Part shown: one piece after another, positions 57,790 through 64,000 of the stretch
Layout: the number at the start of each line of letters is the position of its first letter
How positions within the stretch are numbered: the first letter of the stretch is position 1
Assembly (NCBI GenBank): GCA_963693305.1
Contig: OY855905.1
Span: 2,632,201-2,696,200 of the forward strand
Origin: Meandrina meandrites
Taxonomy: Eukaryota > Cnidaria > Anthozoa > Scleractinia > Meandrinidae
Length of the DNA: 64,000 bases
Reading direction: 5' to 3'
Translations under genes and position numbers: made by a program
The notes under the pieces: model-generated
The model's input: the letters and a program-made list of their open reading frames with translations, nothing else
Database searches by the model: none
What the model was told of the DNA's origin: nothing

Positions 57790-58905
57790 GTGATCACATT
57801 CCTTCACATTCCTGAGGCAAGAGAGGTGGCGGGCTTTTGCGTTAAGGGCAAGGGAAGGTCTTTTATCCGTGGAAAAAGTATAGATGACAGCCTACGAGGC
57901 AGCATAGTCGATTGGATTATAGCTGAAGGAGGGGATCCTGCATCGGGTTATTTTGGAGGGCAGTTTAAGGAACTAGCCGATCGGTACCGAGTCTCGGTTC
58001 CGTTCTTTTCAAAATTGTGGAAAACATTTTGTGAAACTGGGGATCATTTACCGCGAGTAAAGAAATCCGGAAACCCTTCTCACCTTAAGCGAGAGGATGT
58101 GGAATTGATAAACTTTCTGAAAAAGGAAAAACCTTCTAAAACGTACAGATCAATCAAAGAAGATCTCGATACCTACTGTACTTTGGAAGGCGGGACATCT
58201 GTGGCGGAGATTCGAAACGTTGTTAAAAGTAGGCTTCCCGAAGGACCTTTCACAAGAAAGCGAATGTCAAAACCCTCTTCTGAAAAATTCACTCCACAGA
58301 ACCTTGTATATTGTCAACAATTTATTGACACTGTGAGTTCCTTACCACCTGAAAAAGTTAAGTTTTTCGACGAAGCTGGAATTCACTGTGGAATAGGCAA
58401 CCCTGTTTATGGCAACTCCCTCAAAGGAACACCAGCAATCGAAGTTACGCGTGACAATCTGAAAGGAGCAAACGTTACACTCAACCTGTTATGTGGTTTG
58501 GAGGGAGTTCTTTACGCAAATACAGTAGATGGAGCTTCGAACTCCATTAATTTTTTAAACTTCTTTGGAGAAGCAGGCCAAGTTTCAACTTCAAATGGCA
58601 ATCCGGCTATAGAATTCGGCGACTACATAATTCTCGATAATTGCGCCACTCATCGTTTCGAAAGTGGATTTATTTTGCAACGATGGCTAAATCAGATAGG
58701 TACTTCTATCATTTTCACTCCGTCACTTTCACCGGAGTTCAATGTAGCAGAGTTCGTCTTCAATAAACTAAAAACTGTGTTTAAGAAAGAAGAATTTAGA
58801 CCAATTTTGCTAGAAAACGTTCGTGTTGCGGTTTACGAAGCACTAGATTTCATTACAACTGATGACATGTTTGGCTTCTACAACTTTGTTCTGCAACTCA
58901 AATGA
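57790..58905 (+). CDS. Mariner-like DD37E transposase
   Basis: About 371 residues. Helix-turn-helix region (GGQFKELADRYRVSVPFFSKLW) near residues 55-80, then a DDE_3-type catalytic core: D in FFDEAG (codon 58369), D in ILDNCATH (58636) and E in FNVAEFVFNKL (58750). The second D and the E are 37 residues apart. Expected to cut and paste at TA. The frame opens after a stop at 57745, but its first codons contain no ATG (the assigned start is GTG at 57790). A short upstream exon, a non-AUG start or loss of the start must be invoked. No internal stop. Confidence 0.85.
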   Translation: MITFLHIPEAREVAGFCVKGKGRSFIRGKSIDDSLRGSIVDWIIAEGGDPASGYFGGQFKELADRYRVSVPFFSKLWKTFCETGDHLPRVKKSGNPSHLKREDVELINFLKKEKPSKTYRSIKEDLDTYCTLEGGTSVAEIRNVVKSRLPEGPFTRKRMSKPSSEKFTPQNLVYCQQFIDTVSSLPPEKVKFFDEAGIHCGIGNPVYGNSLKGTPAIEVTRDNLKGANVTLNLLCGLEGVLYANTVDGASNSINFLNFFGEAGQVSTSNGNPAIEFGDYIILDNCATHRFESGFILQRWLNQIGTSIIFTPSLSPEFNVAEFVFNKLKTVFKKEEFRPILLENVRVAVYEALDFITTDDMFGFYNFVLQLK

Positions 58906-59309
58906 ACTGTAAAGAGAAAACCCAACTTAAGTCATTCTATTCATGTATGAACATAGTTGTAAATAAACACTCGCTAAACGTTACAATATTGCTAAAGTTA
59001 ATTAAACGCAATATTGTAAAATAATGGGAACGATTGCGCGCGCTACTCTTTTGCTCACGGCTCAAAATATTAACTTCTTTTTCTTGAATTTCAACCTAAT
59101 GTAGAGTCAATAGAACATAGTTTTGTTAATGGTTGTGACCACAATTCTATAGGCCCTTGATATCGGGATTTTAACTGAAAACGTATAAGCCATATCAGCT
59201 CAATAATATAGATTGTATAATAATCAACAGTAATTGAAATAAACTACGGTGAAACGAAAAATCCGCTAAAATGTACTAACAATAGTAATATTTTTTGCTG
59301 TCTACAGAT
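58906..59309. other. Space between the two convergent genes of the mariner-like element
   Basis: AT-rich, with AATAAA-like signals for the transposase side (AAATAAACAC at about 58961). No coding region seen. Confidence 0.5.
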
Positions 59310-60790
59310 TCAGATAATTTTATTGTTTAGAGCGCTCGCAGCATCTGAAAGCGGAATTTTCTCGCCTTCCTCTATAGCTGAAAGAGGTGTTTCACAAAAA
59401 GCTGATGGCCGATAAACAGTGTTCATACGGCTTTCAATAAGTGCAGTTTTGAGTTGTTTCTGTTCTTCCTCGATTGTCACCGGTGCAAGTTGTCTTGCCT
59501 GGCTAGACTTTGGACTACATGTGTTTGATTCAGAAATTTCGGGAACTGAGGGCCATTTAATCCCTTTTAGTTCCCACAATGTGCGTACCGGATTGCCGCT
59601 AAGACCAACTTCACTCTGGGCTCGGGTAAGCGTTATCTTCTTATTGTATTCGTCCAGCGCTGCAATTAAGCTGATGTCATTTCCCGGAATTTTGCCTTTG
59701 AAATGAGCTTCAAGCTTTTTCAGATCCAGGTTAATTTGTCGCCAGTTCTCAAAACCCTGAGAGGTAAGATAGCGCGCTCTACATTCACTGATTAAACGTG
59801 TTCAACACTCGAACACTCGAAAAAGAGTTGGTGGTTTGATTTTTCAGAGCCGTTTTCATATGCATAGCCAGAGTATTTTCTAACTTCTGAAGGCATTTCT
59901 TTGCGGACTGCAGTCTATTTATTGCAGCCGAGACAGCGTCCTTTTTTTACTTATGTTTGTTCAAATCACCGCAGAATTTCGAAGAAAGACATGGATGGCC
60001 TTTATACGGGCAGTTTACTCTGTTATGTTCCTCTCTGCGGTGGCAATTTGTACACGCTGGTTTAGAATAATCAACATCTGGGTGTTTTCCGTAAACAGCC
60101 GAAATTCTTTCCACTTCCCGCTGAAGCTCGGTTACTTTTTTCCTTTCTTCCTCCACTTCAACTTGCTTGTCTTGTATTAAAAGATCTAACGGCGATTGAT
60201 ATTGATCAGGAGAATTTACTGACAGTGTTGTCATTCCTCCGTGAAAGTTTACAGATGTATCAGGCCGCGCGTTTATAACTCGTTGTTGTTTACGTGGCGG
60301 TGATTTGCAGTCCAACACGCTGTCTGTGAAAGAGCATTCACTAGAGCCTGGCATATTGATTCCAGTAACTTTCGACGTTGAGAAATTACATTTCTCCACA
60401 TTAAATAAGAGTTGATTTTTGGATTCTGCACCATGGACACTAGTTTCGATAATATTACGTTCAGCAATCTCACGTCGCTTGCAAGATATTATTTCTGGAG
60501 TTGACTTGGGCTGCCAGTTTATTTTGATTTTGAGCCTTCTGAATGTTGTACCTGAAACTGCTTGGGCACATCTTAAGGCATCAAGAAAGGAATCTCCAAT
60601 TCTCAAGTTGACGAAGGTATCCTCGTCGTCTTTGTACTGGATCCGCAATTCATCATCTGGAATAAATTGAAGACACTCTAATTTCCTCCGAAAGATTTGC
60701 ATCAGATCATGGAAGGTAGCCACCTCGTTCTCGTCGGTCGTTATTATTTCACACCTATCTTCGGGAAAAGAAATGTTATAAAATACTTCA
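59310..60790 (-). pseudogene. Second gene of the mariner-like element: PB1-like and Cys/His protein, broken
   Basis: Minus strand. 60790-60480 reads like a PB1 domain (FYNISFPEDRCEI, FHDLMQIF, LRIQYKDDEDTFVNL, SFLDALRCA). A predicted coiled coil follows (EVEEERKKVTELQREVERI, about 60100-60160), then a Cys/His cluster (CTNCHRREEHNRVNCPY, 59975-60045). TAA at 59947-59949 ends that frame, yet the same frame continues with plausible helix (DAVSAAINRLQSAKK). A further frame change precedes ENWRQINLDLKKLEAHFKG and the last open part (59579-59310). No in-frame ATG precedes the PB1 part. PB1 assignment is by pattern only. Confidence 0.55.
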
Positions 60791-61025
60791 ATTGAATCAT
60801 GTTGTAACGAAAGCGAAAGATCGACAGCTGATGAAGTATATAGTTGAACTAGTTGAAGCGCGAGCGAGGATCACGATGTTCTACAACCAGCAAAGGAATG
60901 TGCTCACGTGCGTTTAGCTTTTCATTTGACAGCTGCAACCCACGTGACCCAAAACACACGTCTTTGTCGCCAACGGCAACTGTTTCGTGCGTCTTTGAAA
61001 AAACAGTCTACCTAGTTCGGTAGTA

Positions 61026-61719
61026 ATATCGCCAGTCACCTCCTTTTGCTGAAATGTCACGAAATGTTTCGCAATATTTCATTAACTTTGGCGCCGCCTG
61101 ATTAAATCGTTCGGTGTATACAGATACAAAAATGTTAAAGGCGGTGAGCCATTGATTAATATTCAATATACGCCGCGGCTTATCGTTAGGCTCTAGGCAC
61201 AGCTTAGGCGTGGCCGATGAATTATCGTTAGTCGATTTAAGGGATAAGGAGTAAGTATTATTACTGGGAGCTATCAACAACAGAGAGCCCATGTCTATGT
61301 ATTCCTGGGCCCAGATCTTGGCCTTGGTTTTTGACTAATGGCCAGACTAATGGCCACACTACGAAATTGGGCTGTCGGACGGGGCCCAGTTCCCTCCGTA
61401 TTTAAAGGAATCTGACCTGCATCTGTCAAACCGACACTTCAGTCTCATCAGGCACTTGAGCGACAATGTCCTTCCTTTGTTGGCTGCCAACGGATGTCGA
61501 GGCGGTAGTCAGTGCCGAACGAACGACCTGCTGTACAGCAGCTGATAACGTAGCGGTCAGAGCTTCTAAATTGACATTTACCATACCCGCGTTCTCAGAT
61601 GGTGTGGGAGCAGAGTTGGCGGTTTGATCTTGAGGCGCTGTGGGGCGGCTGGGGGCACGTGTTGTCTTGGCTGCACGGGTAGAAGCGCGTGTTGACCGTG
61701 TTCGTTTCACTGGTGGCAT
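61026..61719 (-). pseudogene. DIRS element, gag 5' part
   Basis: Minus strand. ATG at 61719 opens MPPVKRTRSTRASTR and continues to a stop near 61426. Another frame then gives KIWAQEYIDMGSLLL and WLTAFNIFVSVYTERF...AAPKLMKYCE...WRYY, a DIRS Gag signature. The TA insertion of the mariner-like element follows at once, and the reading resumes at 57671. Frame breaks make it non-functional. Confidence 0.78.
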
Positions 61720-62217
61720 GGCTTGTACGAAAGAAAGGATAAAATCAGGAAAGAAAATTGGATACGGTGACCGGTTCGAAAAGAAGCGAATGCGGCCTTG
61801 CAGTCGTAATTAGACGCCATGCGTGGCATGTAATCAAGACGAAACGAACAATGTTTAAGGAAGATAACAAGTACAATTACCCGTGATAACATAAACCTTG
61901 ACAGATATGACGAGTACGTGGACACACCTATACAAATAGGCGATCAAAAGGGTTGTACACTCATGTTGTCACAAATGTCAGGCAAAAATACCACAGCAGA
62001 TAAAAACAGGACACGCTGTGTCACAAAAACAGCCACGTAGGCAGGACTAGAGTTAACTTGTCCCCACCTAACGTGGACAAAATGAAGTGCAAGCCACAGT
62101 TAACTAATGGCTGCAAACAGAACAGAACTGCTGGACGTAAAGTAAATGGGGTAGTAAAACGGAAAAACAGAAATTAGAAAATGTTCGTCACGATCGGCAA
62201 TTATATATATAGCTAAG
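61720..62217. other. Upstream of DIRS gag, no gene seen
   Basis: Probably the 5' region of the DIRS element. I could not delimit the terminal repeat that such elements carry. Confidence 0.4.
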
Positions 62218-62778
62218 ACAAATCCAGGGTAGGTAGCGACTGCAAAACCGCGCCCCTTATACTACGATACAGTTTTAGTTGGCCAAATGCACTCAAGTGC
62301 ACGCTTTCGCTTATATTCCCTTCGAGGAATTCCATAAGCTTCTATGTTTCCTAAAGTTGGCATATGGAAGTGAGGGAATGACTACTTCGGAATATTTGTT
62401 TAATAAAGTCACTGTGATGTTAAACTCCTTAGCCTTATCTCTGAATAATGTCTGGCAAACCACCACACGTTGAACTCCGTAACGAGAATGCAACACTTGG
62501 ACAAGATCCTCCAGGGATGAACCCACCGTTGTAGGGTCCAGATTAGATAAGTCATTTGTCCCCAGCTCTAAAATCACAAGGTGGGGCTGGAAGGATTCTA
62601 CGACATGTAGATCATACGCAAGAACCTTAGCTATTGGTCTCCCTCCTATGCCGTGCCACTTCATAACGATGGGCTCTGCTATGTCCAGCGATAGAGTAAG
62701 GTTAGACAAAGAAACTATGAAGCTGTGCAACCGGTGAACGAAAGAATGACCGAGAATTAGAGCCCTTGGGACAGTCAT
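62218..62778 (-). pseudogene. SGNH-hydrolase-like gene, frameshifted near its end
   Basis: Minus strand. ATG at 62778. Block I LGHSFV (catalytic Ser), block II GIGGRP, block III LGTNDL, then VVVCQTLFR as in SGNH/GDSL esterases. The frame stops at about 62311 after WNSSKG. One base out of step the family's end is visible (SVHLSAFGQLKLYRSIRGAV, stop near 62218), with the block V His present but the usual Asp replaced. This type of hydrolase is known in several retrotransposon lineages, so it is probably transposon-derived. It lies upstream of a DIRS gag in the same orientation, and may belong to that element or to a second one. Confidence 0.72.
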
Positions 62779-63152
62779 GTTCTAAAATTAAAAAAAGAAT
62801 GGGAGGAGAGGTGGTTTGCCATGTGAGCCGTCGAAAATTATCATTTAAGGAGGCTCCATATTTATTCCGGGCGCACTTGTCAATGACAAACTTTGGGTTA
62901 TAACTTTTGAGGCTTTGACGCGATGGCGGTGAAACTTTGGGAAACTGTTCATCTATCATTCGGCGATAGTAATATGAAAATCGATTTAACTGGTTAAAAA
63001 TATTTTTGATGTTACTGGCAATTAATTGGACCCCACTTTTTACAAAACATCGAGTCCAGAAAAAATTTTGCTGATAGATTTTGGCTAAACTTCTGAAATC
63101 AGCTTATATTGACTAAATACATATTATAGTCAAGTTTCAGAAAAATCGTCGG
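62779..63152. other. No gene assigned
   Basis: A minus-strand open stretch (62959-62779) leads into the SGNH gene in a different frame. It has no recognisable motif. Confidence 0.35.
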
Positions 63153-64000
63153 AACAGAATCGCTGAAATATTAAGGTCACCTAAATTCGACACTTGAATT
63201 CTATTGAAAAGTTCTTTTCTTGGCGCCTGTTGTGAACTCGCACCTTTCCAAGGGGGGTGTATTTGATATGCGCGCCCAAGAGGGGAGGGAAGATGTACGC
63301 TCAATGAACGTAACAATGAGATGTAATAAGTTACATAAGAGTTAAACAAGCGATTGCAATTGTTCTAAAGGATACACAGATGAAATAAATTCTTTGTTTT
63401 TGAGCTTGAATGCAGTGGCGAAGTGGACGAGTAGTTTTGTTTAGATTTACAATGGCAGATTATATAACTGCTGCACCCCCTGGGCGCGCATATCAAATAC
63501 ACCCCTCTTGAAAAGGTGCGAGTTCGTGCAATAAATAACTCACGTGGTCATTTCGTATTCAGAAATACATAAACAAAACTGTTCGTCCACTTGGCCAGAG
63601 AACAGTCGCGGACACGCTTGAAATCCCAACATAAATTCTCCAATTTACAGCATCGCACAGCAGCAAAAATCGATGCAAAAACATTGCAGTATCCTGAAGT
63701 TTGTTTGGAAGGAGTTTGACACAAAACTGCGGTGTAATTTTGAAAAATTTATGAAAAATGTAACTTTGTTGGTTTGATAAGATTTTTGGTCATTTTGTAA
63801 TGTTTACCGGGAAAGCGAATACTTTTTAACAGTTGTCACTATCACAAATCGGCGAGGCACATTGATTTAGCAAGCACTGGGGATGCTTCTTGCAGAAATT
63901 TGGGTCCGTAGCTTGTTCTTGCGAAGGGCGCCAAGAAAAGAACATTTCAATAGAATTTAAGTGTCGAATTTAGGTGACCTTAATATTTCAGCGATTCTGT
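63153..64000. repeat. Long inverted repeat running off the window
   Basis: The arm at 63153-63227 (ACAGAATCGCTGAAATATTA...TTCTTGGCGCC) is inverted at 63924-64000 with few mismatches. A second inner pair is 63232-63285 (ACTCGCACCTTTCC...TATGCGCGCCCA) against 63478-63530. The intervening sequence has no gene. The match reaches the last base, so the element continues past the window. Confidence 0.82.

Larger units (their letters stand above)
57674..61023 (+). mobile_element. Two-gene Tc1/mariner-superfamily transposon
   Basis: 3350 bp with long inverted ends. The outer 20 bases read CTACCGAAYTAGGTAGACTG, and similarity continues patchily for about 130-150 bases (57674-57805 and 60890-61023), including CGAAACAGTTGCCGTTGGCG. 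TA flanks both sides (57672-57673 and 61024-61025), the superfamily's target duplication. It holds a transposase reading inward from the left end and an unrelated gene reading inward from the right. Insertion splits a DIRS gag reading (WRYY / YDEQF). Confidence 0.9.

Overview
The window is nuclear DNA of an animal, most likely an anthozoan cnidarian (stony coral or sea anemone). Evidence: spliced genes with GTAAGT donors and pyrimidine-rich acceptors, sushi, SRCR-like and FN3-like modules, and many nested eukaryotic transposons (Ty3/gypsy, Ty1/copia, DIRS, LINE, Tc1/mariner-like). Palindromic fold-back repeats also recur. The taxon is inferred from style only. No rRNA, tRNA or CRISPR array was recognised, and no promoter could be assigned.

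The host content is one large toxin-like gene present as two tandem paralogues on the + strand. It encodes a predicted secreted chimera: a signal-like N-terminus, two internally repeated N-terminal modules, a furin-type RRRKR site, a long hydrophobic segment resembling a TcdA/TcdB-type pore domain, and five or more RTX-like calcium-binding modules. These are followed by FN3-like, sushi and SRCR-like modules and an unrecognised C-terminal domain. Copy 1 (1-11011, 5' end outside the window) is open throughout. Copy 2 (26695-47457) has an 80-bp frameshifting deletion and an in-frame TAG, so it is probably a young pseudogene. Both copies share the same splice layout: one giant exon, then a 257-bp exon and a 518-bp terminal exon with matching phases. 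The duplication extends downstream to about 15640 (copy 1) and 51800 (copy 2).

The two copies act as each other's empty site. Copy 1 alone carries a LINE 3' fragment (about 6939-7924) and a 192-bp MITE (13763-13954). Copy 2 alone carries a LINE split by a Ty3/gypsy element (37460-42128) and by a palindromic insert, plus a 184-bp fold-back (45193-45376) and a block of fold-backs (50180-51480). The region between the copies (about 15.6-26.6 kb) has no recognisable gene. It holds a four-unit array of roughly 1-kb repeats, a diverged tandem duplication, a minisatellite and an 808-bp inverted-repeat element.

The last 12 kb is a nest of transposons. A decayed minus-strand DIRS element (61719 to about 52260) is interrupted in its gag region by a two-gene mariner-like element (57674-61023, TA target duplication) and in its RT region by a Ty1/copia element (52392-56846). 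The copia element has identical LTRs, a 5-bp target duplication and an intact 1337-codon frame, so it looks very young. Next come a frameshifted SGNH-hydrolase-like gene (62778-62218) and one arm of a long inverted repeat that runs to the window end.
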